From NCBI GenBank assembly GCA_965662685.1, contig CBFIIQ010000010.1, positions 18,145 to 82,144 of the forward strand: a stretch of 64,000 nucleotides of DNA, read 5' to 3'. Under the pieces are notes generated by a model. That model saw only the letters and a program-made list of their open reading frames with translations, had not been told where the DNA came from and searched no databases. Shown here piece after piece: positions 51,115-59,573 of this stretch (position 1 is the stretch's first letter; every line of letters begins with the position of its first letter). This DNA comes from Eutrophocola sp965662685 (GTDB lineage Bacteria; Pseudomonadota; Gammaproteobacteria; Pseudomonadales; Pseudohongiellaceae). A program made the position numbers and the translations under genes.

Positions 51115-52788
51115 ATGTCACAACCATCAGATATTGAAATTGCACAGCAAGCCACTCCCCAGCCCATTGGTGAAATTGGCCAAAAACTCGAAATTCCTCA
51201 AGACGCACTGCTGCAGTATGGCCCTTTCAAGGCCAAAATTGATTACGGCTTTCTGCGCGCCCAAAAAGATAAACCCAATGGCAAGCTGATTCTGGTAACG
51301 GCGATCTCACCAACTCCTGCCGGTGAAGGCAAAACCACGACCACCGTTGGCCTGGGTGATGCTCTGAGCAAAATTGGCAAAAAAACGGCCATCTGCCTGC
51401 GTGAACCAAGCCTCGGCCCCTGTTTTGGCATGAAAGGTGGCGCCGCCGGTGGCGGTTACGCCCAGGTGGTTCCAATGGAAGATATCAACCTGCATTTTAC
51501 TGGCGATTTTCACGCCATCGGTGCAGCCCATAACCTGCTTTCTGCCATGCTGGATAATCACATTCATCATTCCAATGAACTCGGTATTGATGTACGTCGT
51601 GTCAGCTGGCGCCGCGTTGTTGATATGAATGACCGTGCTCTGCGCGATATCGCGCTGGCTCTGGGCGGACCGGGTAATGGCTTCCCACGCCAAAGCGGTT
51701 TCGACATTACTGTGGCTTCTGAAATTATGGCTATTTTCTGCCTTGCCACTGACCTGGAAGACCTGCGTAATCGTATTGGCAAAATCGTCGTCGCTACAAC
51801 CCGTGACCTTAAACCTGTTACCGCAAAAGATATCAAGGCCGATGGTGCCATGACTGCGTTATTAAAAGACGCGATGATGCCAAACCTGGTCCAGACACTC
51901 GAAGGTACTCCTGCATTTGTTCACGGTGGTCCATTCGCCAATATCGCTCATGGTTGTAACTCAGTTATGGCTACCACCTCAGGCCTCAAGCTGGCTGATT
52001 ATGTGGTAACAGAAGCAGGCTTTGGTGCTGATCTGGGTGCTCAGAAATTCTTCGATATCAAGTGTCGCAAGACCGGCCTGAAACCCGATGCCGTTGCTAT
52101 TGTTGCCACAGTACGTGCGTTAAAAATGCATGGCGGCGTAGCGAAAACTGAACTTAAAGGCGAAAATCTCGAGGCTCTGGCCAAGGGCATGTGCAACCTT
52201 GAACGTCATATCAGCAATGTTGGCAAGTACGGTGTACCTGCCGTTGTAGCCATTAACCGCTTTACTGATGATACGGATGCTGAAATCGAGCTGATTCGAT
52301 CAACCTGTGAAGGGCTTGGCGCAAAAGTTATTGCCTGCACTCACTGGTCTGATGGCGGAGAAGGTACTGTTGATCTTGCCAAAGCTATTGTCGACATCGT
52401 TGATAATCAGGAGAGCAATTTCACCACACTGTATCCGGATGACATGTCTCTTTGGGAAAAAACACGCACCATTGCCAAGGAAATTTATGGTGCCGAAGAT
52501 ATTATTGCTGATGACAAAGTTCGCAAGCAGTACGATCATCTGCAAGCCCTGTATCCAAATTTCCCTGTCTGTATGGCAAAAACACAATACAGCTTCTCCA
52601 CTGACCCTGCACTGATAGGCGCTCCAAGTGGTCATGTTGTTGGTGTTCGTGAACTTCGGCTATCAGCTGGCGCTGAATTTGTAGTCGCTGTCTGTGGTGA
52701 CATCATGATTATGCCTGGGCTGCCAAAAGTACCGGCAGCAGAAGGCATTTCTGTCAACGCCGAAGGTCAGATCGAAGGCCTGTTCTGA
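51115..52788 (+). CDS. fhs: Formate-tetrahydrofolate ligase
   Basis: This enzyme makes 10-formyl-THF from formate, THF and ATP. The 557-residue protein has the P-loop TPAGEGKTTTTVGLGDAL, the family signatures GAAGGGYAQVVPM and VQTLEGTPAFVHGGPFANIAHG (core EGTPAFVHGGPFAN), and a C-terminal MIMPGLPKVPAA. I start at the ATG at 51115 (MSQPSDIEIAQQ), with AAGGA 9 bp upstream; the 31 codons before it contain the promoter. It lets the cell assimilate formate and, with FolD, make C1 units, or run the reverse reaction to produce ATP and formate. Confidence 0.97.
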   Translation: MSQPSDIEIAQQATPQPIGEIGQKLEIPQDALLQYGPFKAKIDYGFLRAQKDKPNGKLILVTAISPTPAGEGKTTTTVGLGDALSKIGKKTAICLREPSLGPCFGMKGGAAGGGYAQVVPMEDINLHFTGDFHAIGAAHNLLSAMLDNHIHHSNELGIDVRRVSWRRVVDMNDRALRDIALALGGPGNGFPRQSGFDITVASEIMAIFCLATDLEDLRNRIGKIVVATTRDLKPVTAKDIKADGAMTALLKDAMMPNLVQTLEGTPAFVHGGPFANIAHGCNSVMATTSGLKLADYVVTEAGFGADLGAQKFFDIKCRKTGLKPDAVAIVATVRALKMHGGVAKTELKGENLEALAKGMCNLERHISNVGKYGVPAVVAINRFTDDTDAEIELIRSTCEGLGAKVIACTHWSDGGEGTVDLAKAIVDIVDNQESNFTTLYPDDMSLWEKTRTIAKEIYGAEDIIADDKVRKQYDHLQALYPNFPVCMAKTQYSFSTDPALIGAPSGHVVGVRELRLSAGAEFVVAVCGDIMIMPGLPKVPAAEGISVNAEGQIEGLF

Positions 52789-52806
52789 TCTGACAGCTTT
52801 ATCAGT

Positions 52807-52839
52807 AAAAAAACCGGCGCATTGACGCCGGTTTTTTTA
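52807..52839 (+). terminator. Rho-independent terminator after fhs
   Basis: AAAAAACCGGCG/CGCCGGTTTTTTT hairpin with a short CATTGA-type loop, flanked by A and T runs. Confidence 0.9.
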
Positions 52840-52864
52840 TGCCTGTGAATTCATGTTTTAGACC

Positions 52865-52888
52865 AATGTTGGGATATTTCCCAACATT
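52865..52888. promoter_or_regulatory. Perfect inverted repeat upstream of the HTH/methyltransferase-like gene
   Basis: AATGTTGGGA and TCCCAACATT flank a 4-base TATT centre. It is not followed by a T-run, so it is not a terminator. It lies about 30 bp upstream of a TTGACA hexamer and is a candidate operator, possibly for the HTH domain of the gene it precedes. Confidence 0.55.
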
Positions 52889-52918
52889 AGTCATACAAAA
52901 GTTTAGCAGTTAACATTG

Positions 52919-52947
52919 TTGACACTTGTACTACCCTTTGCTTAACT
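52919..52947 (+). promoter_or_regulatory. Candidate promoter of the HTH/methyltransferase-like gene
   Basis: Consensus -35 TTGACA (52919-52924), 17-bp spacer and a weak -10 TTAACT (52942-52947). Confidence 0.45.
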
Positions 52948-52986
52948 GTTCCAAAACATAAAAACAAAGTCAGCTTGAGGAAACAC

Positions 52987-54462
52987 GTGACTGCTATCCA
53001 GACACTTTTGGGAGAAATAGATACTTTCTGCAAACAGCGAAAAATCTCAAAATCAACTTTTGGCCTGCGTGTTGTCAATGACGGCAAGCTTGTTAACAGA
53101 CTCAGGGATGGAAAGGGAGTCACGCTAAAAACAATTACCCGAATTCAGGACTACCTGGACAAAAATACTGCTCATGAAGATGATCGGCAGGACATAGAAA
53201 GAAATACAGATCATAAAAATAATATAGGGGGAAACATCATGGCGGCTACAAAAAATGCAAAAGCAAAAATAACTAAAGCAAAGTTAAATCCCGCAAAAGC
53301 CAAAACCGGCAGCGTGAAAAAAAAGAAAAAACCTGACGATAAAACCCCTTTCCGCTTTTACGACAATCGCCAGAACTACCTTGCGTTTATCAATACCTGT
53401 AACGAAAAATCGGCTATTTCACAGCGTATTGCCAAAGAGTTTCAGTATGTTCAGCCCAGTCCGCCGGCTTTTCGCATGTTCGATGCAGGCATGGGTGATG
53501 CCACGGTTTTATCCAACTGTATGCGTTACCTGCATCACAAGCATCCGACAGTGCCGCATTTTATCGTTGCCAAAGAAATCAGCATGGAGGATGTGCGTAT
53601 TGGCCTGGATAAAATGATAGATCGTTTCAGCGAACACCCCGCAACAATCCTTGTCCTGACCAATCTTAATTATGCAGAAGCCCCGAAACTAATGCCTCGC
53701 GATGTGCTTACCGCCAATGCAATGAACTGGCGTGAGGTCAAACTGGAAGGCACTAATGCCTATAATTATCGTGAACAGCTGGAAAGCCTGCATGACATGT
53801 TTGCAGAAGGCTGGGAAACACAAACCAGCAAAATTTCTGGTAACCCTGTCTTCAAGCGGCCATCAGTCGTTGTCATCTATCGGGAAGATCACCGAATATT
53901 GCTCGACGCAGTAATTCCTCGTCCCGGCATTCAGAATTGGAATTATGACTTTATTCTGGCTTCACAGCCCTGGCGCGCGACTACCTCGGCCAAGTTCAAG
54001 GCAGAAAAAATTATTGCCCCACTGGCCCGTTCTCTGGCCCCCGGCGGCAGACTGCTGGCAATTCAATCCTGCGGCAAGGATCCAGCAGCTGAACTGGTAA
54101 AACAGTTCTGGCCTGAGCTGAATCCTTTTCCGGTTACACGGCATGATATTTTGAAAGAAACCAAAAAAGCCCTTGGGCGTGATGCCCGTGATTATAATAT
54201 CAAGGAAATGTCAGATGCTCGCTCCCTGGTCAAATACCGTATGCATGCACTGCCCTCTGAAATCGGTGGCGCCAACATAGGGACATCCACCCTGTTTGCA
54301 GCCTGGAATGCTTCTGTTTATGTTAATCAGATTGAGGATGAACGGGTCGAGGAAGTCATCAAAGGGGGGAGTTATCTTGATGCGACGGCGAAAATCCTCA
54401 ACAAGCATGGTGGACTTTGGTTCAACGATGAAACCTTTGTCATAAGTAAAGGTAAAAATTAA
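52987..54462 (+). CDS. Fusion of an HTH-like N-terminal domain and a SAM-methyltransferase-like domain; internal start likely
   Basis: The 491-residue product starts at the GTG at 52987, with GAGG 7 bp upstream; a TTG 12 bp earlier would overlap that site. Residues 1-58 look like a small helix-turn-helix (FCKQRKISKSTFGLRVVND, then LVNRLRDGKGVTLKTITRI). A basic, low-complexity linker rich in Lys and Ala follows (about residues 85-115). The main part has a nucleotide-binding pattern FRMFDAGMGDATVLSNCM and LARSLAPGGRLLAIQSCGKD, as in Rossmann-like SAM methyltransferases, but no catalytic motif is recognisable. An in-frame ATG at 53239 (residue 85) is preceded by AGGGGGAAAC, a strong site, so a short form without the HTH is probably also made. 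Function unknown. Confidence 0.72.
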   Translation: MTAIQTLLGEIDTFCKQRKISKSTFGLRVVNDGKLVNRLRDGKGVTLKTITRIQDYLDKNTAHEDDRQDIERNTDHKNNIGGNIMAATKNAKAKITKAKLNPAKAKTGSVKKKKKPDDKTPFRFYDNRQNYLAFINTCNEKSAISQRIAKEFQYVQPSPPAFRMFDAGMGDATVLSNCMRYLHHKHPTVPHFIVAKEISMEDVRIGLDKMIDRFSEHPATILVLTNLNYAEAPKLMPRDVLTANAMNWREVKLEGTNAYNYREQLESLHDMFAEGWETQTSKISGNPVFKRPSVVVIYREDHRILLDAVIPRPGIQNWNYDFILASQPWRATTSAKFKAEKIIAPLARSLAPGGRLLAIQSCGKDPAAELVKQFWPELNPFPVTRHDILKETKKALGRDARDYNIKEMSDARSLVKYRMHALPSEIGGANIGTSTLFAAWNASVYVNQIEDERVEEVIKGGSYLDATAKILNKHGGLWFNDETFVISKGKN

Positions 54463-54662
54463 CCTGAAGCAACACGCTACTCAGCAAGCAAACACGGCAA
54501 AACCTTATTCCTCAGGCCGAACCCGGCCTGGGGAAAGGTTCTTGATAATTACCTGAGTGCCACCCAAACCGACAGTTCCTGCCTCTGTGGTTGTGACCTG
54601 AAAGCATAGCAAGTATCATTCGCGCCTCAATTATTCGCTATTTTTCAGAATCAGGATTCAAA

Positions 54663-56750
54663 TTGAGCAACCGCAAAATCCTCGTCACAAATGCCCTGCC
54701 CTTTGCCAACGGTCCTATCCACCTGGGTCATCTGCTGGGTTATATTCAGGCCGATATCTGGGTGCGCTTTCAACGCATGGCTGGCAACAAGGTTTCCTAT
54801 GTCTGTGCTGACGATACCCATGGCACAGCCATCATGCTCAGTGCTGAAAGAGAAGGCATCCCACCCGAGGAATTAATTGCCAGAGTCAATCAGGAACATG
54901 CCCGTGACTTTGCCGGTTTTCATGTTGACTTCGATATTTACTACACCACCCATTCCGATGAAAACCGGGAACAGGCCGAACTGATTTATCAGCGCCTGAA
55001 AGAGGCAGACAAGATTGCCCAGCGCTCTATTACCCAGCTCTTTGATCCGGAAAAGAAAATGTTTCTTTCGGATCGTTTTATTAAGGGTGATTGCCCAAAG
55101 TGTGGCACACCGGATCAGTACGGGGATAACTGCGAATCCTGCTCATCTACCTATGATGCAACAGATCTGAAAAATCCCTACTCCACCATCTCGGGAGCCA
55201 CACCGGTAGAAAAAGAAAGTACCCATTTCTTTTTTAAACTACCTGAATTTTCCGACATGCTGAAACAGTGGACACGCAGCGGCGTGCTTGCGCCACAGGT
55301 AGCCAACAAACTGGCGGAGTGGCTTGATGCTGGTTTACAGGAATGGGATATCAGCAGGGACGCACCCTATTTTGGGTTTGAAATACCCGGGGAAAGCGGC
55401 AAGTATTTTTATGTCTGGCTTGATGCCCCTATCGGCTATATGGCGAGTTTCAAAAAACTTTGTGCGTCACGGGATGATTTGATCTTCGATGACTACTGGA
55501 GCAAGGATGCCAGCAGCGAGCTCTATCATTTCATTGGCAAGGACATAATTAATTTTCATGCCCTGTTCTGGCCAGCCATGCTGGAAACCGCAAATTTTAA
55601 AAAACCGGACCTGATCAGTGTGAACGGTTTCCTTACGGTGAATGGTCAGAAGATGTCCAAGTCACGCGGCACTTTCATAATGGCCCAAACCTACCTGGAT
55701 TATCTTAACCCTGAATATCTGCGCTATTACTTTGCCGCCAAGCTCAGCAGCACCCCGGAGGACCTCGATTTAAACCTTGAAGATTTTGCCCAACGGGTGA
55801 ATTCCGATGTGGTTGGTAAAGTAGTCAATATTGCCAGCCGTTGCGCAGGCTTTATCAACAAGAATTTTTCCGGCACCCTGGGCACGACCCTTGCTGTGCC
55901 TGAACTGATAGCGGAGTTTCAAAAAACCGGTGATGAGATAGCGGCCTTGTTTGAAGCTCGCGAATTTTCCAAAGCTATACGACTCATTATGTCCCTTGCA
56001 GACAAAGCCAACCAGTATATTGCCGAGCAACAGCCGTGGGTAATTGCAAAAGAAAACCCACAGGCCGAGGAAGTACAAACAATCTGTTCCACTGGACTGA
56101 ATCTGTTCCGCATCCTGTTGATTTACCTGAAGCCGGTCTTGCCCGTAATTGCTGAAAAAGGCGAAGCTTTTCTGCAGGTGAAACCCCTGGTCTGGGATGA
56201 TGCCCAGTCTCTGCTGACCAATCATGAAATTGGCCGCTTTGAGCCACTGATGACCCGCATAGAACTTTCAAAAGTTGAAGAAATGGTGGAAGCCAGCAAG
56301 GAGAGCCTCGTGACAGAAGAAAAAACAGAAAACCTCGCAACTACTCCGTCAACTACTCCTTCAACTACTCCTTCAACTACAACCGCACTGGGCAAAGACC
56401 CCATCAGTGCCGAAATAGAATTTCCGGATTTTGCCAAAGTAGATCTGCGTATCGTCAAGGTTCTGCATGCCGAACATGTGGAAGGCGCTGACAAGCTTCT
56501 TAAACTGACTCTTAGTCTGGGATTGAATGCTGCGGGTGAAGAAGAAACCCGCACGGTGTTCTCTGGCATCAAGGCCGCCTATGATCCACAGAAACTGATT
56601 GGTATGCATACCGTGATGGTAGCCAACCTGAAGCCACGTCAAATGAAGTTTGGTTTGTCTGAGGGCATGATTCTGGCCAGTGGTGAAGCTGACAAGGTCT
56701 TTCTGCTGGAACCCCATGAAGGCGCCGAACCTGGTACTCGTGTCACCTGA
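54663..56750 (+). CDS. metG: Methionyl-tRNA synthetase
   Basis: MetG charges tRNA-Met. The 695-residue protein starts at a TTG (54663), giving MSNRKILVTNALPFANGPIHLGHLLG with the HIGH-type motif (core PIHLGHLLG). It has zinc-knuckle cysteines (CPKCGTPDQYGDNCESC), KMSKSRG at about residue 333 and a C-terminal OB-fold tRNA-binding domain (KVDLRIVKVLHAEHVEGADKL). The linker before the OB domain contains a short TTPS repeat. Its last 8 bp overlap the convergent gene. Confidence 0.97.
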   Translation: MSNRKILVTNALPFANGPIHLGHLLGYIQADIWVRFQRMAGNKVSYVCADDTHGTAIMLSAEREGIPPEELIARVNQEHARDFAGFHVDFDIYYTTHSDENREQAELIYQRLKEADKIAQRSITQLFDPEKKMFLSDRFIKGDCPKCGTPDQYGDNCESCSSTYDATDLKNPYSTISGATPVEKESTHFFFKLPEFSDMLKQWTRSGVLAPQVANKLAEWLDAGLQEWDISRDAPYFGFEIPGESGKYFYVWLDAPIGYMASFKKLCASRDDLIFDDYWSKDASSELYHFIGKDIINFHALFWPAMLETANFKKPDLISVNGFLTVNGQKMSKSRGTFIMAQTYLDYLNPEYLRYYFAAKLSSTPEDLDLNLEDFAQRVNSDVVGKVVNIASRCAGFINKNFSGTLGTTLAVPELIAEFQKTGDEIAALFEAREFSKAIRLIMSLADKANQYIAEQQPWVIAKENPQAEEVQTICSTGLNLFRILLIYLKPVLPVIAEKGEAFLQVKPLVWDDAQSLLTNHEIGRFEPLMTRIELSKVEEMVEASKESLVTEEKTENLATTPSTTPSTTPSTTTALGKDPISAEIEFPDFAKVDLRIVKVLHAEHVEGADKLLKLTLSLGLNAAGEEETRTVFSGIKAAYDPQKLIGMHTVMVANLKPRQMKFGLSEGMILASGEADKVFLLEPHEGAEPGTRVT
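56338..56381 (+). repeat. 12-bp tandem repeat inside metG encoding a TTPS linker
   Basis: Three full copies of CAACTACTCCTT-type units (first ends in GT) and a partial fourth encode Thr-Thr-Pro-Ser repeats between the anticodon-binding and tRNA-binding domains. The unit length keeps the reading frame. Confidence 0.85.
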
Positions 56751-57510
56751 TACTGCTACGGATAATCACTGGTTCAGCATCAGTAAAACCGGATACGGGT
56801 ATGCCATTTTTTAGCCGTAATCGATAGTCATTGCCTTTCATATCATTCACTGCCAGTGAGAGTCGATAGGCATTATCAATATTCAGTTGCCAGAATTTCC
56901 AGGCGGCAGAATCACCACCGAGCAAGTCAGAGAAACTGATATCCACGGCTTCCCCGCTAAAAGAGAAGCAGAATTCAGACAGCGGCGTCCGCAAACCTGT
57001 CCCACAGGCCTTCAGGTAGGCTTCTTTAAGGGTCCACAAGTCATAGAATCTCTCATTCCATTGATCTATCGGTAATGCCTGCAGTGCTTTTGCCTCTTCG
57101 CGGGCAAAATAGCGCTCGGCAAGATTAACAATGTCTGCTTGCCTGCTCAGATACTCAACATCGATTCCCACCGGCTCCACCTGCATTACCGCCAGGGCTA
57201 TCAGCCCCCTGGTATGGGTCAGATTAAATTGCAGGGTGGTTTCAATGAGCAACTCGGGTTTGCCATTTCGGTTTGCACCAAATGCCAGGCTAGCAGGATC
57301 ATCCAGGCCGAGGTATTGCGCCAGTACCCAGCGTACCAGGGCCCTGGTGACCAGAAACTGCCGTTTATCGCGGGCAAAAGTAAAGCGTTCATGTCGCTTT
57401 ATTTCTTCAGGACTAAGGAATTGTGCATACTGCTCCAAAAGAACAGAGTCCTGAATTTGCTGATAATTCACCAGCCAGAGATCAATATCGTTACGAGCAG
57501 CTTTCAGCAT
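56743..57510 (-). CDS. 4'-phosphopantetheinyl transferase (Sfp family)
   Basis: This enzyme moves the phosphopantetheine arm of CoA onto carrier proteins. The 255-residue, Sfp-like protein carries the magnesium site PVGIDVEYLS (Asp and Glu), the family segment FYDLWTLKEAYLKACGTGL and an N-terminal RRHERFTFARDKRQF-like stretch (KRHERFTFARDKRQ). It has the size of Sfp rather than the small AcpS. The carrier protein partner, possibly in a polyketide, peptide or fatty-acid pathway, is not in this window. It overlaps the end of metG. Confidence 0.92.
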   Translation of the reverse strand: MLKAARNDIDLWLVNYQQIQDSVLLEQYAQFLSPEEIKRHERFTFARDKRQFLVTRALVRWVLAQYLGLDDPASLAFGANRNGKPELLIETTLQFNLTHTRGLIALAVMQVEPVGIDVEYLSRQADIVNLAERYFAREEAKALQALPIDQWNERFYDLWTLKEAYLKACGTGLRTPLSEFCFSFSGEAVDISFSDLLGGDSAAWKFWQLNIDNAYRLSLAVNDMKGNDYRLRLKNGIPVSGFTDAEPVIIRSSIR

Positions 57511-57574
57511 GGCGGGAGTCTCTCATTATTGGCATAATTCCGCTACTCAAAGCCACATTCAACGGAAATTATAT

Positions 57575-57958
57575 ATGAGACTTTTACACACCATGTTGCG
57601 CGTCACTGATCTGGAAAAATCAATCGACTTCTACACCAATATTTTCGACATGAAATTAATACGAAAAATGGATTTTCCCGAAGGCAAATTTACCCTCGCC
57701 TTTATTGGTTATGGCAGTGAAGAAGAAAACACCGTACTCGAGTTGACCCATAACTGGGAAACAGACAGCTATGATCTGGGGAACGCTTATGGTCATATAG
57801 CCATTGGTGTCGATGATGCTTACAAGGCCTGTGCCGAAATTGAGGCCAAAGGCGGTGATGTAGTCCGCCCTGCCGGCCCCATGAAACACTCCACAACGGT
57901 GATAGCCTTTGTGAAGGATCCAGATGGCTATATGGTTGAGCTCATCGAGGGAAAATAG
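57575..57958 (+). CDS. gloA: Lactoylglutathione lyase (glyoxalase I)
   Basis: GloA detoxifies the hemithioacetal of methylglyoxal and glutathione. The 127-residue protein has all four metal ligands at the positions seen in the E. coli enzyme: His5, Glu56, His74 and Glu122. The ATG at 57575 is chosen because it gives the family N terminus MRLLHTMLRV; the upstream codons overlap the divergent gene. It precedes rnfA by 44 bp, probably by chance. Confidence 0.95.
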   Translation: MRLLHTMLRVTDLEKSIDFYTNIFDMKLIRKMDFPEGKFTLAFIGYGSEEENTVLELTHNWETDSYDLGNAYGHIAIGVDDAYKACAEIEAKGGDVVRPAGPMKHSTTVIAFVKDPDGYMVELIEGK

Positions 57959-58002
57959 GCACTAGCTGGCCCGGGAAAATACTCTTCTGAACCAGCGTCC
58001 TT

Positions 58003-58578
58003 ATGACCGATATTATTCTTATTCTTGTTGGCGCCATTCTCGTTAACAATTTTGTTTTGACCCAGTTTCTGGGTCTATGTCCTTTTATGGGCGTTTCAGG
58101 CAAGGTGGAAACAGCCGTCGGGATGTCTGCAGCCACCTTGTTTGTGCTCACGCTCGCCTCTGCCTGCAGCTATCTGGTTTTTCAATACCTGCTGGTACCT
58201 CTCGGTCTCGAATACCTGAAAACCATTTGCTTTATTATTGTCATTGCCGCTGTAGTGAGCATGACAGAAATAATCATGCATAAAACCAGCCCCCTGCTTT
58301 ACCGCATTCTTGGTATCTTTCTGCCATTGATTACCTCCAACTGCGCAGTACTGGGTGTTGCCCTGCTCAACATCAACCAGTCTCACAGCTTTGCCGAATC
58401 GGTATTCTATGGTTTTGGTGCTGCCCTTGGGTTCTCACTGGTGTTGATTCTTTTTTCTGCCATGCGGGAAAAACTCGCCTTATGTGACATCCCTGAACCG
58501 TTTCAGGGGGCAGCCATTGCCATGATTACTGCCGGACTGATGTCTCTGGCTTTCATGGGTTTTAGCGGTATGGTCTGA
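58003..58578 (+). CDS. rnfA: Rnf/Rsx electron transport complex subunit A
   Basis: RnfA is one of the two membrane subunits with inverted-topology repeats that form the ion-pumping core. The 191-residue protein has six membrane helices and the typical NNFVLTQFLGLCPFMGVS start and ITSNCAVLGVALLN segment, including the cysteine that binds the intramembrane 2Fe-2S centre. Its stop overlaps the rnfB start (TGATG), so the two are coupled. Confidence 0.96.
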   Translation: MTDIILILVGAILVNNFVLTQFLGLCPFMGVSGKVETAVGMSAATLFVLTLASACSYLVFQYLLVPLGLEYLKTICFIIVIAAVVSMTEIIMHKTSPLLYRILGIFLPLITSNCAVLGVALLNINQSHSFAESVFYGFGAALGFSLVLILFSAMREKLALCDIPEPFQGAAIAMITAGLMSLAFMGFSGMV

Positions 58579-59573
58579 TGCCGGTATCGTATACCCTTCT
58601 TACTCACCTTCTTACTCCCCTGGTAAACCCCGCACTGGCGCTACTTGGGCTGGGATTGGCTATTGGCGCGGTGTTGGGATTTGTTGCGAAAAAATTTCGT
58701 CTTGAGACTGACCCGGTGGTCGCAAGAATCAATGATCTGCTACCTCAAAGCCAATGTGGACAGTGTGGTTATCCAGGCTGCAAGCCATATGCCGAGGCCA
58801 TAGCAGCAGGAGATGCGATCAACAAATGCCCCCCCGGTGGTGAAGCGACAATTAGCCAGCTTGCTGACCTGCTCAACATTCCGGCCCTACCCCTGGATGA
58901 AAGTTACGGTCAGCCTGAGGTAAAGAAAGTCGCATTTATTCGTGAAGCTGAGTGTATTGGCTGTGCAAAATGTATACCGGCATGTCCGGTAGATGCCATT
59001 TTGGGCGCACCAAAATATATGCACACCGTTATCGAAAGCGAATGCACAGGTTGCGACCTGTGCATTGAACCCTGCCCGGTGGATTGTATCGATCTGGTGC
59101 CTCTGGAACCCTATGCGGCTCCCATTAAAACCGTTGCGGAGCTGAATGAGGAGGAGATACTGGCCTGCATAAATTGCGGCATGTGTATCGATGAATGCCC
59201 GGTTGATATTCTGCCCCACGAATTGTACTGGGCCTGTCGCGGCAACGATCTTGCCAGTGCTGAAACACTGAAACTGATGCATTGTATTGAATGCGGCAAA
59301 TGTGAACGGGTTTGCCCCAGCAATATTCCGCTGGTGGAATACTATCAGGCAAACATGCAATCCCTTAACGCTCAGCAAATTGACAAAAAGCACGCTGACA
59401 AGGCAAAGCAACGTTTTGAATTACATCAGCAACGTATGGAAAAGATTAAAATCGAAGAAGAACAACGCCGCCAAAAACGGGCCGCACTGGCCAAAAAAGG
59501 CTCGCAGTCACAAACCAAGGATAGCATCCTGGCCGCGCTGGAACGGGTTAAATCGAAAAGAAAACCAAACTAA
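58578..59573 (+). CDS. rnfB: Fusion of RnfB with the C-terminal ferredoxin domain of RnfC; NADH/FMN part of RnfC absent
   Basis: This 331-residue protein has two family parts. Residues 1-178 are a normal RnfB: a membrane anchor, the 4Fe-4S set C60, C63, C68, C84 (CGQCGYPGC) and two ferredoxin motifs (C126-C136, C156-C166). RnfB usually ends near 180-195 residues. Residues 190-331 instead match the C-terminal part of RnfC: two motifs C197-C207 (CINCGMCIDECP) and C236-C246 (CIECGKCERVCPSNIPLVEYY), the LPHELYWACRG segment and the long charged tail ending AALERVKSK. The roughly 350-residue N-terminal NADH/FMN and SLBB part of RnfC is missing here and nowhere else in the window. The gene is intact in frame. 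Its end overlaps the convergent rhomboid gene by 26 bp. Confidence 0.9.
   Translation: MPVSYTLLTHLLTPLVNPALALLGLGLAIGAVLGFVAKKFRLETDPVVARINDLLPQSQCGQCGYPGCKPYAEAIAAGDAINKCPPGGEATISQLADLLNIPALPLDESYGQPEVKKVAFIREAECIGCAKCIPACPVDAILGAPKYMHTVIESECTGCDLCIEPCPVDCIDLVPLEPYAAPIKTVAELNEEEILACINCGMCIDECPVDILPHELYWACRGNDLASAETLKLMHCIECGKCERVCPSNIPLVEYYQANMQSLNAQQIDKKHADKAKQRFELHQQRMEKIKIEEEQRRQKRAALAKKGSQSQTKDSILAALERVKSKRKPN

Noticed and set aside
54463..54662. A tRNA or small RNA gene before metG
   Set aside because: A GC-rich hairpin (CAGGCCG/CGGCCTG) is present near 54512-54530, but no cloverleaf or T-run supports an RNA gene or terminator.
56743..56750. Overlap of metG and the phosphopantetheinyl transferase gene as a sign of misassembly
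   Set aside because: It is an 8-bp convergent overlap of two complete genes, which is common.
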